DNA from: a virus
Direction: 5' to 3' (one strand)
Length of the DNA: 39,656 nt
Virus record (IMG/VR): IMGVR_UViG_3300031576_000154
Span: 1-39,656 of that record
In this document: positions 1 through 7,299 of the stretch, piece after piece
Numbering within the stretch: the stretch's first letter is position 1
Layout of the letters: every line of letters begins with the position of its first letter
The notes under the pieces: generated by a model
Told to the model about the DNA's origin: nothing
Seen by the model: the letters and a program-made list of their open reading frames with translations, nothing else
Databases searched by the model: none
Program-made: the position numbers and the translations under genes

Positions 1-3000
1 TCTACAATATCTTTTATATCTTGCATAAAAGTTGGTGTACATAGATGTTGGGAAATAATCCAATATTGAGCATCATGTATTTGCCAAGAGAACCCAATAA
101 AAGGGAATTTTTCTGCTAGTAGAACTATAGTTAAATTCCCGAAATCTGATACCCCAGCTTGCATTGGATAATCCAATGCCTCACGTACTACCTTAGGTGG
201 AACCGATGTACCATGATCCTTTGATATCGTCAGGAATCGCCGTGGCCTCCCGGTGAATGTCCGTATGATGCGAGTCGCCTTGACTTGGCGCTCAATGACT
301 TGCCTCCACTTATAGTAGTCTACATCAGCCGTCAGTAAGTTAGCAAGGGCTTGTTGTACCTCGTGCTTACTCAAGCCCATGCGTATGGCCTTCTGTGCTG
401 CTGTATTACCTGCCCCGCCATAGTTCATTTCGAATCTTGCTGACTTACTAAATACCCTTCGTGGGTCACCACTAGATCGTAGATTATACCTAGCACGCCA
501 TGTTTCATTCTCAGGTGCAGTAAAGGGAGCCTTCAAGTTAGGGGGAAGCTGATAGCCAAACATCTTGCACATAGTCCACGTATGCAGGTCTATTCCATTA
601 TCATGGGCTTCCTTGAGGATACGAGAGCCACTATGGAGTTCAAGGAAGTGTAGCTCCATACCTTTCCAGTCCCAGTGTGGCCAGCATTCACCATCATCAG
701 GGATAATAATATCTCGTAGGTCACTCGGTAGCTGAGCAAGAGGCGGGTTGGTGGTAGACCACCGGGCATTCTTCTGTGTGTGAATAGCAAAGTTAGGGTA
801 GACCCTATCAACAATATCTTCCTTAGTAAACCCCTCCTTTTTGATACGCTTACGTGCGGCTTTCTTACGTGTCTCATCATATTCAGTATAGACGCTCTCT
901 ACTAGCCCATAGATATAACTATCCAGTGCATGTTGGGCATCTTGATAGAGTACTCGTGCCTCTAGTATGGGGTCTGCCCCCTGTTCAATACGGTGTAGAG
1001 CAAGTTCAAGTGTGAGTGGTATTTGAGTATTAACATCAGGGCCAACATAGTCACGCAGTATCGCAATGGCATCTTCATCAACAGTTGGGTTTTTGGTCTT
1101 CCTATGGTACTGGATTGGGTAATCTCGCTCACAATAACAATAATAGGCTACTTGGTCATCACTCCCAAGATTGATGGGCTTACCATAATAGGCCTCTGCG
1201 AGAACCTGCGCCTGTCGTACCCTTGCTTCATACTCAATCTTTGCTGCCATGACTCGTGGCTTGTTGACTTTAATACCCCGTTCCATACTACGCAGGAGAA
1301 TAGGTATAAGTGCAACAGATTGTGTCTTATAGACATTATAGGCAGCATGATCCATCTCAAAGGCTTTCTTGAGATGTTCCCATATCATTAGTGGTTCTAG
1401 GACATCACCCCAGTTATAGAGTAAATCAGGGGTATCACTGTCAATAGTCGTGAGCCAACCCTTGTGTATTAGCCAGCGGAGGCTCTCCCACTTCTCGGCT
1501 TCTGGTATATCATTATCACCAAGATGCTTAATCTTGTAGTACTGGCCATAGATACTTGTGAGGAATTCTAGGTCATGGGGCAACTCACAGTAGATGATGG
1601 CGTGGGCCAACATCTGGTCATCAATTTGTTTATAGGTATCATATTGTATACCCGCGCACCGCTTGAGCACTGGCATATCTGCGGCGAAGTTCTGAAAGAG
1701 CACTGGTACGAGGCGTACTAGCTCTGCCAAGTGATGATAGAAACTGGCTCGCATCCAGTTCTCTGCGGTACGACAGTCTAGTTGTAGACCATGAACAGTA
1801 CCACGGGTATCACACCAACCTAGGCCAATAATCGTGAGGAGTGGTTGAGCCACACCAAAGGGTCTACCAATAAACTCAGTATCAATAGCAATGTAGGGGG
1901 CTGAACGTATTGCACTCTTGAACCATTCCAGTATGGCATTCCAGTTATCCGGCGTGGCAATGAGGCGTGATGGTATTGGGTATGGCCATTGTTGGCCTAT
2001 TCGAGGAAACTTCCTCCAGTCTAACTCCGTAATCCAAAATGAGCGTGGGTCTCGAAGAACTGATGCTAAATGTTCGAGAACGAATACAGTAAGCCCCCTG
2101 CCTGTATATATTTGATTGCAGCTTCCAATATTGGTATTGACTCCTCTGACCACCCTACCAACCTGTTGCAGCGGTTGCAAAGTAGGCCCCGAACTTTCAT
2201 AGTTATGTGATTGTGGTCTATTACTAACTTCAACTCCCGCTTGCAAACTGCGCATTGATTGTTCTGTTCGTTGTACATCATTTGAACTTGTGCCCAAGTT
2301 AAGTTGTAGCGGCGTGCCCTCTTGTGAGTACGTTGGTATTCGTTCCAATACAACTTCTTCTTCTCCTTGCTTCGTAAATACCGTTCGTGTTTGTCTTTCG
2401 CTATTTGTTCCTTGTTCCTTAATCTGTATTTCGTTTGGTATTCGCTCTGGTAATTTGGGTGTTTTTCTTTGAACCGTTTCTTGGCTGCCCAATATATTTC
2501 TCGCTGTCTTTCCGTCATTTGCACTAACTTCATCTGTATTAGATAACTCCCTTCTCAAGGGGTATAAAACATGACCACGCCATCTATGTATTGTTGTAGG
2601 TCTACCTGCGCACCATGATGCTGCTATAGCTCCTTCGGCAATAACATTGGTCACTATGCTAGGAATGCGTAGATGGTTAGTAGTACAGTGTTCTATCGCG
2701 GGATAGAGTATATTATCAGGTGGAAGCTTATCAGTCTTTTTACCATGCTCAACCCACCGGCACTTCAATACGTTCGCAATAGAGACATTCTTACCACGTT
2801 CCAATTGTGCGAGTGGAAAGAAATGCTCTGTCTGTAGCTGCCCAGTTGGACCTACGAAGGGCTTCCCCTCACGTTCCTCTTGGGAACCTGGGGCTTGACC
2901 AAGCACTAGGGTGGTGGCGTTAGGAATAAGTTCGTCAGGTACGAAACCAAGGCCATCCCCCCACATGGGACAAGACTTACAAGACTCAGGTTTGTTTTGC

Positions 3001-3002
3001 AC
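1..3002 (-). CDS. Uracil-DNA glycosylase / family A DNA polymerase fusion (C-terminus beyond window)
   Basis: One open frame of 1000 codons runs off the left edge. Residues about 1-320 look like a family 4/5 uracil-DNA glycosylase: Fe-S-type cysteines C8, C11, C81 and C106, GQAPGSQEE near 35-43, KPFVG, NVLKC and, after an insertion, EHLASVLRDP, which corresponds to the family's TYHPxxLLRNP. Then come a 3'-5' exonuclease (DTE at D374, NFAAD, YNWGD) and polymerase motifs A (DWKGMEL, D778), B (K853 in RRVFSKSARF) and C (QIHDA, near 976). It is the replicative polymerase. A glycosylase-like N-terminus on a phage PolA is also known in SPO1-type phages. The GTG start follows GTAGGGG and lies just beyond the stop of the upstream gene. 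Residues about 151-301 are encoded by the sequence that also encodes an HNH nuclease in another frame. Motif C has Ala where Glu is usual. Confidence 0.9.
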   Translation of the reverse strand, partial: MQNKPESCKSCPMWGDGLGFVPDELIPNATTLVLGQAPGSQEEREGKPFVGPTGQLQTEHFFPLAQLERGKNVSIANVLKCRWVEHGKKTDKLPPDNILYPAIEHCTTNHLRIPSIVTNVIAEGAIAASWCAGRPTTIHRWRGHVLYPLRRELSNTDEVSANDGKTARNILGSQETVQRKTPKLPERIPNEIQIKEQGTNSERQTRTVFTKQGEEEVVLERIPTYSQEGTPLQLNLGTSSNDVQRTEQSMRSLQAGVEVSNRPQSHNYESSGPTLQPLQQVGRVVRGVNTNIGSCNQIYTGRGLTVFVLEHLASVLRDPRSFWITELDWRKFPRIGQQWPYPIPSRLIATPDNWNAILEWFKSAIRSAPYIAIDTEFIGRPFGVAQPLLTIIGLGWCDTRGTVHGLQLDCRTAENWMRASFYHHLAELVRLVPVLFQNFAADMPVLKRCAGIQYDTYKQIDDQMLAHAIIYCELPHDLEFLTSIYGQYYKIKHLGDNDIPEAEKWESLRWLIHKGWLTTIDSDTPDLLYNWGDVLEPLMIWEHLKKAFEMDHAAYNVYKTQSVALIPILLRSMERGIKVNKPRVMAAKIEYEARVRQAQVLAEAYYGKPINLGSDDQVAYYCYCERDYPIQYHRKTKNPTVDEDAIAILRDYVGPDVNTQIPLTLELALHRIEQGADPILEARVLYQDAQHALDSYIYGLVESVYTEYDETRKKAARKRIKKEGFTKEDIVDRVYPNFAIHTQKNARWSTTNPPLAQLPSDLRDIIIPDDGECWPHWDWKGMELHFLELHSGSRILKEAHDNGIDLHTWTMCKMFGYQLPPNLKAPFTAPENETWRARYNLRSSGDPRRVFSKSARFEMNYGGAGNTAAQKAIRMGLSKHEVQQALANLLTADVDYYKWRQVIERQVKATRIIRTFTGRPRRFLTISKDHGTSVPPKVVREALDYPMQAGVSDFGNLTIVLLAEKFPFIGFSWQIHDAQYWIISQHLCTPTFMQDIKDIV
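2066..2533 (-). CDS. Endonuclease VII-type HNH nuclease nested out of frame in the polymerase gene
   Basis: 155 residues. The C-terminal half is a zinc-bound treble-clef HNH domain of the recombination endonuclease VII type: CAVC, then VIDHNH with the catalytic His, then RGLLCNRCN. The N-terminal half is rich in Lys, Arg and Tyr, as in DNA-binding arms of such enzymes. The gene lies entirely inside the glycosylase-polymerase frame but is read in another frame, and its stop codon falls within codons for the glycosylase EHLAS motif. A possible Shine-Dalgarno sequence, AAGGGAG, lies 13 nt upstream and is partly paired in a small hairpin. It is probably a selfish homing-type element. The two flanks of the insertion share AGGGRG-YTTA-like sequence. 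Confidence 0.85.
   Translation of the reverse strand: MKLVQMTERQREIYWAAKKRFKEKHPNYQSEYQTKYRLRNKEQIAKDKHERYLRSKEKKKLYWNEYQRTHKRARRYNLTWAQVQMMYNEQNNQCAVCKRELKLVIDHNHITMKVRGLLCNRCNRLVGWSEESIPILEAAIKYIQAGGLLYSFSNI
2549..2561 (-). promoter_or_regulatory. Hairpin over the ribosome binding site of the nested HNH gene
   Basis: On the minus strand CCCTT, loop GAG, AAGGG form a 5-bp hairpin at the left boundary of the insertion. Its 3' arm is the main part of the AAGGGAG sequence upstream of the HNH start, so translating ribosomes on the polymerase frame could open it. The role is inferred. Confidence 0.4.
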
Positions 3003-3009
3003 TAAACCC

Positions 3010-3390
3010 CTACTTTTTCAGGCTCTTTTTCAACCTATCCACCAATACCATGACTCTCTTTGCTGCCTGTTGAGGTGTTGCTCTCATACTGCCTAACGTA
3101 AGTTTGCTTGCCAGTTCAAGTGGTATATGAAACCCATCTGCAAAAGCATATTCGCCAGTATGACCTGTTCGTCTATGTTCTATTTCATAGGATGTAACAT
3201 TATTTATTTCATTGTGGTATCCATATACCGTCCTAAAGCGATGGGGGAAAAGTATAGCAGCATAACCAGCAATACATCCACTCGTCCCACACTTGCTTTT
3301 CTCCCACCAAGCCTCCATATTAAAGTTCTTCTTTGAGGTACGCTTGAGAACCCCTGCAAGTTTGGTGAGGCCCTTGATATCAGGTTTCAC
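3010..3390 (-). CDS. Small phage protein with CGTSGCIAGYA motif, unknown function
   Basis: 126 residues, basic C-terminus. The segment WWEKSKCGTSGCIAGYAA resembles the CGTxxCIAGWA motif seen in many small phage and bacterial proteins of unknown function. At least four other proteins in this window share the looser theme of a central Cys followed by xGA or xGF (9127, 9805, 11766 and 15202). It lies 7 nt upstream of the polymerase start and is probably cotranscribed with it. Confidence 0.7.
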   Translation of the reverse strand: MKPDIKGLTKLAGVLKRTSKKNFNMEAWWEKSKCGTSGCIAGYAAILFPHRFRTVYGYHNEINNVTSYEIEHRRTGHTGEYAFADGFHIPLELASKLTLGSMRATPQQAAKRVMVLVDRLKKSLKK

Positions 3391-3400
3391 GATAACCTCC

Positions 3401-3622
3401 TTATTGTGGTGGCAAACCTACTCGTCTATAGAACACTCTATCACCTTCCCATGAGTCTAGCTCGTAGTCTTCTGCCCAATGTAATGGCTTACTTATATCC
3501 TCTTTCATTATCTCTTTGAAACTAAGTGGGCGCATTCTAGGGAAATGATAAGTAGGTGTAACTTTATTAATTGTTACGACCTCCCCATCCATATATCCAC
3601 CTATAAACTTAGCTTTGTACAT
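3401..3622 (-). CDS. Small hypothetical protein
   Basis: 73 residues starting MYKAKFIGGYMDGEVVTI. The GGYMDGEVV stretch resembles small phage proteins with a G-G-x-x-D-G turn and is otherwise unrecognised. It ends 10 nt before the next leftward gene. No strong ribosome binding site is visible; the start is preceded by the GC-rich palindrome at about 3637-3652. Confidence 0.55.
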   Translation of the reverse strand: MYKAKFIGGYMDGEVVTINKVTPTYHFPRMRPLSFKEIMKEDISKPLHWAEDYELDSWEGDRVFYRRVGLPPQ

Positions 3623-3680
3623 ATATATTATACTTGGGGGAGGCCCCTCCCTTTTAGTACTTTCCTACACTATGATCCGG

Positions 3681-3720
3681 GTTAGGTATTTACACCGTGC
3701 TAGCCTACAGCATACCTAAC
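3681..3720. repeat. 9-bp inverted repeat in an intergenic gap
   Basis: GTTAGGTAT (3681-3689) and ATACCTAAC (3712-3720) are perfect inverted copies 22 nt apart, in the 132-nt gap between leftward genes. It could be an operator or an RNA hairpin for the downstream polymerase operon. Nothing identifies a binding protein. Confidence 0.4.
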
Positions 3721-3754
3721 GTGGCCCTGTATGTACGGTGAGCACTCCCTTATA

Positions 3755-4357
3755 CTAGTACTTCCCAATACCCTGTACAAAGTTCTTTACTTCATAACCA
3801 GCCGCACGATACTCCTTCGCCTGTTCATCATTGACCGCAGTTGTCCACTTGGTAGACCCGTCGATGGCAGGAACCTTGAAGGACTCTGTGATAGTCACTG
3901 CAACAGGAAACTGCGTAAGAACGCCACTCAATTCACCCAACGTCTTTGGGGCATCCTTACCTGCCTTGTAGTTGGGAAACACCGCACGAGTCAGTTGGTC
4001 CCATCGGCTGAACAGCTGGTCCAGCCCCCCAGTAGCAGCGTTACGTTTATCCTCCCAGGACGCCTCAATACGCACGGTAGTAAGCCTCTTGTCCTCACCA
4101 TTGGACAACTCAGCAGTATACTGGACACCCTTCCGCCACTCAGGTTTCACTTCAAGGCTATCACTGAATACTACTGACCAATACTTACCACCCTTCTTAC
4201 TTTCCTTCTCCTCGAAGTACCGTCCCTCATACTTCGTGACCTGGCCCTTATACCGACCAGCGGGGATGGTCTTAAACCGTGCAGCCTCTGCCATTGCACT
4301 ATCGTTTGCAAACTCCTGAAAATAATCTTCAACCTGAAATGTTACTGGTGTTGGCAT
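3755..4357 (-). CDS. Probable single-stranded DNA-binding / replication accessory protein
   Basis: 200 residues. The N-terminal IPAGRYKGQVTKYEGRYF followed by a Gly-Lys-rich turn and WSVVFSD resembles the first strands of the OB-fold in phage ssDNA-binding proteins, with acidic and aromatic residues throughout. An AAGGAGG site lies 6 nt before the ATG. It sits between the polymerase gene and a Sak4-like ATPase gene, a usual place for a phage SSB. The family was not identified, and it lacks the acidic tail typical of SSBs. Confidence 0.45.
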   Translation of the reverse strand: MPTPVTFQVEDYFQEFANDSAMAEAARFKTIPAGRYKGQVTKYEGRYFEEKESKKGGKYWSVVFSDSLEVKPEWRKGVQYTAELSNGEDKRLTTVRIEASWEDKRNAATGGLDQLFSRWDQLTRAVFPNYKAGKDAPKTLGELSGVLTQFPVAVTITESFKVPAIDGSTKWTTAVNDEQAKEYRAAGYEVKNFVQGIGKY

Positions 4358-4368
4358 TACTAGCCTCC

Positions 4369-4563
4369 TTACTTGTTAAATAATAGATCATAGGCCTCGC
4401 GTACTTCACTTTCTGTCAATAGTATCTCTGTTACTGCATTCTCATCGTCCTCCTCTCGTGGGAATGTAAGTGCTACCACATAATCATCATCATTTTCAAG
4501 TGGCCGTATCACGACCTCCTTGCAATTTATATCGAGTCTACTAGTATGGTATAGAAGCGCCAT
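4369..4563 (-). CDS. Small acidic hypothetical protein
   Basis: 64 residues, with acidic runs ENDDDY and REEDDENA and a C-terminal helix LTESEVREAYDLLFNK. No family recognised. It lies between the probable SSB and the Sak4-like ATPase with 1 to 11 nt spacing, so it is translated in the replication operon. Confidence 0.65.
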   Translation of the reverse strand: MALLYHTSRLDINCKEVVIRPLENDDDYVVALTFPREEDDENAVTEILLTESEVREAYDLLFNK

Positions 4564-4564
4564 A

Positions 4565-5290
4565 TTATTTCCAACCTTTCTCTATGGCTTGTTTAATGAC
4601 TGCCCACCCACCAGGACCTTGAGGTAGCTTAATAGCCTCAGTGACCTGGCGAGGAAGACGTTGACGTACAATGATGGTATTGTTTGGAGTCATATTGAAT
4701 GTCCGTTCTATTCCTTCTGGTTTATTAATAGCCTCAATATACCCGACAAAATCGAACCAACCTGCTGATCCTGCTGCCTGTCTTCCTGGTAGGTCTGGTG
4801 TAATATATGTCTTACCTGATAGTTGTTCCACACTTTTATCTGATGGGCAGGTACACATAATTAACTTGGCAGCTCGCCGCAGAGCCATCATGGTATTATA
4901 TGATGTATGGTGTAGATCACCCCATTCATTACTCTCCTTGCGTATCTCAGGTAGCCGGTCTGACCCCACTACCTTCTTCATAATCCACCGTGAGAGTGCA
5001 TGAATAGAATCTACCCCCAGTGCATGAACCTTCTTCTCTTGAAACTCCTTGAGTGCTGCTGTGAAGTCATCGAGTGAGTCAATATGTTCACCAATATCAC
5101 CTAAGCCCATACCTCGTAGTGTCAGGTTACCATCCTCACCCACAATATTGAGGAAGCGTACTGGGCCAAAGGCTGACTCAGTTTTGAGGAAGTCACCGGT
5201 AAGGTAGGTCTTTCCTGAGGCCCTCCCACCATGTACAAGTATAGTGTAGCCATCCAATTCTGCGGTGTCTAGATTGAAGCGTTTTCTCAC
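4565..5290 (-). CDS. Sak4-like RecA-fold ATPase (AAA_24 type)
   Basis: 241 residues. Walker A is HGGRASGKTYL near residue 20 and Walker B is ALGVDSIHAL near residue 95. The order of motifs and the length fit the phage Sak4/AAA_24 family, which acts with a cognate SSB in single-strand annealing and recombination-dependent replication. A GTG start is preceded by AAGGAGAG. Neighbours on both sides are replication or nuclease genes, which supports the assignment. The exact activity, annealing or loading, cannot be read from sequence. Confidence 0.75.
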   Translation of the reverse strand: MRKRFNLDTAELDGYTILVHGGRASGKTYLTGDFLKTESAFGPVRFLNIVGEDGNLTLRGMGLGDIGEHIDSLDDFTAALKEFQEKKVHALGVDSIHALSRWIMKKVVGSDRLPEIRKESNEWGDLHHTSYNTMMALRRAAKLIMCTCPSDKSVEQLSGKTYITPDLPGRQAAGSAGWFDFVGYIEAINKPEGIERTFNMTPNNTIIVRQRLPRQVTEAIKLPQGPGGWAVIKQAIEKGWK

Positions 5291-5349
5291 ATGCTCTCCT
5301 TCCAGTGTGTAATTAGTTCAGTAAGCTTTTTTCTGCGCCGTTCTCCCAT
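5287..5349 (-). CDS. Possible 20-residue basic leader peptide
   Basis: A short frame encodes MGERRRKKLTELITHWKESM and ends overlapping the GTG start of the Sak4-like gene (ATGTGAG). Only an AAAGG at long spacing precedes it. It may couple translation into the ATPase gene or be chance. Confidence 0.25.
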   Translation of the reverse strand: MGERRRKKLTELITHWKESM

Positions 5350-5368
5350 AATAGGACTGTACCTTTTA

Positions 5369-5426
5369 TGGTGTAGAGGGGTGGAGTCGCACCACGACTG
5401 CTCTACAGGCAGCCCCCGCCCTCTAC
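5369..5426 (-). ncRNA. tRNA(Tyr)-like RNA lacking a D-arm, with encoded CCA
   Basis: Minus strand, 58 nt. A perfect 7-bp acceptor stem, GTAGAGG with CCTCTAC, is followed by discriminator A and CCA. A hairpin GGCTGC, loop CTGTAGA, GCAGTC (one G-U) looks like an anticodon arm with U33 and anticodon GTA (Tyr). GTGG, loop TGCGACT, CCAC looks like a T-arm; the loop differs from TTCGACT at one base. Only five bases replace the D-arm, and there is no variable loop. The 5' end overlaps the stop codon of the nuclease gene. It may be a tRNA mimic or decoy, a degenerate tRNA or an RNA processing signal. A working tRNA is doubtful. Confidence 0.5.
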
Positions 5427-6274
5427 GGGTGTACCTCTACTAACTTGCGTCGGTCAGGCACTTGGACATACTTAGTCTGCATAAGCCCCTCGTCCAAATG
5501 AAATATAAAGCAGGCATCATAGAATGAGCACAAACCAAACATATCCTTATGCCGAGTGGCCATTTCCAACTGTGCATTGGGGTTAGCCATCCTACCCCAC
5601 TTGGCCCTTGCACTGGCCAACCATATCTGTTGTGTCTCTGGATGTATTTCATGTGGTATCAAAACCACATGAAATCTTGGCTTGTAGACTACTAGACAGA
5701 GGTACATCCTATGGCATACCTGCTTCTTATACTCACCATAGGCCCACGGATAGTGAAGGAACTGCCAACTAGTTAGGTACTCATCTATGATACGTGATTC
5801 ATACTCGGCACTAAGATTCTGCTTATACTTCACATCTGCTACGGCTAGGACACCATCTTGGTCTAGTCCTCCTAAGTCGATGATACACCGACCATGATCA
5901 GGTAGCCTCTGTTCCACGTCTTGTATAGTCCATCCTTTAAAGGGGTCAGCAGCATGATATTTTGGCAATACTGTGGCAATTCCAGAGGCATCCACAATCT
6001 CCTCGATGGTTGACTCAAAGGACACCCCACACTTGGCATAATGCGTCAGGTCGGTATGGAATAGCATAGTTGCCTCATCCACGGCTTCCTTAGGTGTCTT
6101 CCCCTGGTGTATGGCCGCAGTGCCTACGGCAAAGGCCCTGCCCGCTAACCCACCTATCAGCTTACGATCAGCCTGCTTGGGTACTAGGTGTAGTGTGTTT
6201 TCCAAGTAATCTAACAAGGCACATCTATCCCACACATCTGTTCTGGTTGGTGGGTAGATTGGGAGTTCTGTCAT
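5423..6274 (-). CDS. PD-(D/E)XK nuclease, RecB/Cas4-like
   Basis: About 283 residues. GRCIIDLGGLDQDGVLAVADVKYK gives the catalytic D and DxK, and SWQFLHYPWAYGEYK gives the following Q-x-x-x-Y helix, the layout of RecB/Cas4-type exonucleases. Cysteines near the N-terminus (DRCALL) and C-terminus (CSFYDAC) could bind an Fe-S cluster as in AddB/Cas4 relatives, but a full four-Cys set is not certain. Probable role: DNA end processing in recombination with the Sak4-like ATPase. GAGG lies 5 nt before the ATG at 6274; a GTG two codons earlier is less likely. Confidence 0.75.
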   Translation of the reverse strand: MTELPIYPPTRTDVWDRCALLDYLENTLHLVPKQADRKLIGGLAGRAFAVGTAAIHQGKTPKEAVDEATMLFHTDLTHYAKCGVSFESTIEEIVDASGIATVLPKYHAADPFKGWTIQDVEQRLPDHGRCIIDLGGLDQDGVLAVADVKYKQNLSAEYESRIIDEYLTSWQFLHYPWAYGEYKKQVCHRMYLCLVVYKPRFHVVLIPHEIHPETQQIWLASARAKWGRMANPNAQLEMATRHKDMFGLCSFYDACFIFHLDEGLMQTKYVQVPDRRKLVEVHP

Positions 6275-6334
6275 TGTCACCTCATATTGCGCGGCTCAAT
6301 TTTATCTAACCCTCTCTACCGTTTTTCCAGCCGA

Positions 6335-6394
6335 TTTTCCGCACACCCGCCGCGAAAATTAATTATTTTTAATGTCGAAAAACTGTGCGGAAAA
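6335..6394. repeat. Inverted repeat TTTTCCGCACA / TGTGCGGAAAA
   Basis: Perfect 11-bp arms at 6335-6345 and 6384-6394 flank a 38-nt core containing AAAATTAATTATTTTTAA. The right arm belongs to the 13-mer CTGTGCGGAAAAA, which recurs at about 20077-20089. It may be a binding site for a replication or regulatory protein. Confidence 0.5.
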
Positions 6395-6536
6395 AAGCCC
6401 GAAAAAGTGGTAGTTTGCATGAGCAAACGTAATAGCACAGGTCTGCCCGTTCTACGGGCCACACAAACTCCAACGAAATCACTCATCTCTATTTATACAC
6501 CAACCACCTAATCTATCTATACTATATAGAATATAC

Positions 6537-6559
6537 GCCGCCCGCTTTAGGCGGGCGGC
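6537..6559. promoter_or_regulatory. 9-bp GC-rich hairpin upstream of the helicase-like gene
   Basis: GCCGCCCGC and GCGGGCGGC pair perfectly around loop TTTAG, 32 nt before the ATG at 6592. No T-run follows on either strand, so a classical terminator is unlikely. It may protect the 5' end of an mRNA or block polymerase. Confidence 0.45.
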
Positions 6560-6591
6560 TCCAGTATGTGCCCTACGCGAAAGGTGGTGTT

Positions 6592-7299
6592 ATGATAAGG
6601 ACTGTTATGCTCTCTGATTATGTTACACTAGAGAGACCAAGGTTGAATTGGCTCATCCCAGACATTCTACCTAAGCCTGGAATGGTGCTCCTCCTTGGTG
6701 AGCCATTTGCTGGTAAGTCATTCCTTGCCTTCCAACTTGGCCTCATGTTGGCCCAAGGTGGGTTATTCCTCCACAAGAAGTGCCACCAGTCTAGGGTTCT
6801 CTACCTACAGTTTGACCCTAGTGAACTGATATGGCGGGATCGTATCCTTTCGATCCAACATGCTGGTGTCAATCTAGGTGGGCCATTCTTCATGGTTCAT
6901 CCTGATGATAACCCACGGTCAATGCACATCCTAAGTGCTGAACACCAACGATTCCTACAGGATACACTCACTATTACTACGCCTGATGTTGTGATTGTAG
7001 ACGTACTTCGTGAGATCCATTCCTGTGATGAGCAGGATAGTACTCAAATGAAGCAAGTAGGGGATGCTCTCATGCAGCTATTCCACGGGTATACACTAGT
7101 CATACTGCATCATACCCGCAAGTTTGATAGTGAGAAGCCTATTGAGGTTATCAACTCCTCTCGTGGATCTAGTTATATGACAGGCAAGGCTGATGCTACT
7201 TGGCTCATACATCAAGGGAAATTACACATGGTGAGTAGGTTTGCCTCACCCAGCACACATACTATGGAGCGGCTAACCTGTGGGTTATGGAGGATCTAA
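6592..7299 (+). CDS. RepA/AAA_25-type hexameric helicase-like ATPase
   Basis: 235 residues. Walker A is LLGEPFAGKSFLA, Walker B is DVVIVDVLREIHSCDE, followed by LVILHHTRKF and a Ser-Arg-Gly-Ser sensor-like segment. This order is that of AAA_25/RepA-like RecA-fold ATPases, which unwind or load at replication origins. AAAGGTGG lies 4 nt before this ATG; a GTG at 6568 in frame has no such site. It is the only rightward gene in the left half and faces the structured gap, and its 3' end overlaps the RtcB gene by 4 nt tail to tail. Confidence 0.75.
   Translation: MIRTVMLSDYVTLERPRLNWLIPDILPKPGMVLLLGEPFAGKSFLAFQLGLMLAQGGLFLHKKCHQSRVLYLQFDPSELIWRDRILSIQHAGVNLGGPFFMVHPDDNPRSMHILSAEHQRFLQDTLTITTPDVVIVDVLREIHSCDEQDSTQMKQVGDALMQLFHGYTLVILHHTRKFDSEKPIEVINSSRGSSYMTGKADATWLIHQGKLHMVSRFASPSTHTMERLTCGLWRI

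Larger units (their letters stand above)
6275..6591. promoter_or_regulatory. Divergent, structured intergenic region; possible origin or control region
   Basis: 317 bases without a gene between the leftward nuclease gene and the rightward helicase-like gene. It holds an 11-bp inverted repeat around an AT-rich core, three runs of GAAAAA spaced about 11-13 nt apart (6377-6406, a pattern of bent DNA), and three perfect hairpins: GTTTGC/GCAAAC (6413-6428), GCCCGT/ACGGGC (6445-6459) and a 9-bp GC hairpin (6537-6559). Divergent promoters must lie here. An origin is inferred from AT-richness, phased A-tracts and the adjacent helicase-like gene. Confidence 0.5.

Noticed and set aside
1918-2115. Rightward reading frames opposite the polymerase gene
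   Set aside because: They lie antisense to a frame with clear polymerase and exonuclease motifs and show no family features.
2066-2561. Group I intron carrying the HNH gene
   Set aside because: The insertion is 453 nt and almost all is HNH coding sequence, leaving no room for a separate intron core, and the host frame is open throughout. Not fully excluded without cDNA.
3627-3632. TATAAT on the minus strand as a promoter for the gene at 3401
   Set aside because: It ends 5 nt before the start codon and has no -35 element.
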